Shown here piece after piece: positions 23,870 through 24,014 of a DNA stretch of 24,014 nt. The stretch comes from an uncultured Lachnospiraceae bacterium. Its GTDB lineage: Bacteria; Bacillota; Clostridia; Lachnospirales; Lachnospiraceae. The position numbers and the translations under genes are program-made. Position 1 is the stretch's first letter. Each line of letters begins with the position of its first letter. The stretch lies in NCBI GenBank assembly GCA_910585255.1, contig CAJUEI010000030.1, positions 1 to 24,014 of the forward strand. The letters run 5' to 3'. The notes under the pieces are model-generated. The model had not been told where the DNA came from, made no database searches, and saw only the letters and a list, made by a program, of their open reading frames with translations.

Positions 23870-24014
23870 GGGGGACGCCAGAGCGGAGAAGCGATCCCTT
23901 CCCGCTGTTCCGCTCTCCGAAAAGTAAGAATGTCTAATGCTTCTGAATTTACGTATACTCAACCGGACGGACCGGGGTGCAATTCGCCCGTGCAGCGGGC
24001 TAAACACACCCCTT
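23870..24014 (-). repeat. Structured repeat element, copy D, cut by the window edge
   Basis: Read on the minus strand, only the right half is present: CTCTGGCGTCCCCC at the outer end, a variable arm (23877-23908), the shared CTTTTCGGAGAGCGGAAC, ATTCAGAAGCATTAGAC, GTCCGTCCGG and the two-tier hairpin with GGGGTG/CACCCC and GCCCG/CGGGC. The partner arm must lie beyond 24014. It is most like copy C in the core and most like copy A in the variable arm. Confidence 0.8.

Noticed and set aside
8743..24014. CRISPR array
   Set aside because: The copies are far apart, in both orientations and about 250 bases long, with no regular short repeats or spacers and no cas genes.

Overview
The window looks like a chromosomal segment from a low-GC Gram-positive Clostridia, most likely Lachnospiraceae. 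I infer this from the AT-rich sequence with strong AGGAGG ribosome binding sites, near-consensus sigma-A promoters, a lysine riboswitch ahead of dapA-dapB, RNase Y next to RecX, the long one-chain PurL, and a Gld-type ABC operon. Nearly everything is on the minus strand. The exceptions are an edge ORF, a tRNA-Leu and one XRE regulator.

Layout. 1-540: an ORF open to the left edge, then tRNA-Leu(AAG) with its own promoter and terminator. 765-3535: a BsuBI/PstI-type restriction-modification operon (predicted CTGCAG), followed by a 17-codon ORF, a possible pseudoknot and a small Cys-rich protein gene. 3738-4280: a ClbS/DfsB-family protein. 4670-6387: an OmpR-type response regulator and its histidine kinase. 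6602-7396: an unrecognised Cys/Asn/Tyr-rich protein with a long leader. 7840-8763: an XRE regulator with TPR-like repeats. 9065-9544: a low-complexity lipoprotein. 9662-14495: a four-gene ABC-2/Gld-like operon (ATPase, permease, GldG-like, DUF4340-like). 14621-16665: dapB and dapA behind a lysine riboswitch. 17460-21212: purL. 21457-23013: rny. 23091-23711: recX.

The main unexplained feature is a family of four intergenic elements: three complete copies of about 240-257 bp (8743-8996, 16740-16978, 17184-17440) and one cut by the right edge (23870-24014). They share ends (ACAGCCAGAG and CTCTGGCGTCCCC) and internal-loop motifs. Their helices differ in sequence between copies while staying complementary within each copy. 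This pattern of compensatory change points to selection on a folded RNA or single-stranded DNA, not on a protein. No recombinase or reverse transcriptase is encoded nearby. I do not recognise the family; it may or may not already be catalogued.

Smaller points of interest are a possible translational-coupling switch at the end of the restriction operon, a 9-bp long-range pairing that would bring a distant Shine-Dalgarno next to the start of the 7396 gene, and a 20-bp perfect palindrome in the XRE promoter. All calls come from reading sequence by eye; no alignments, folding programs or database searches were run.
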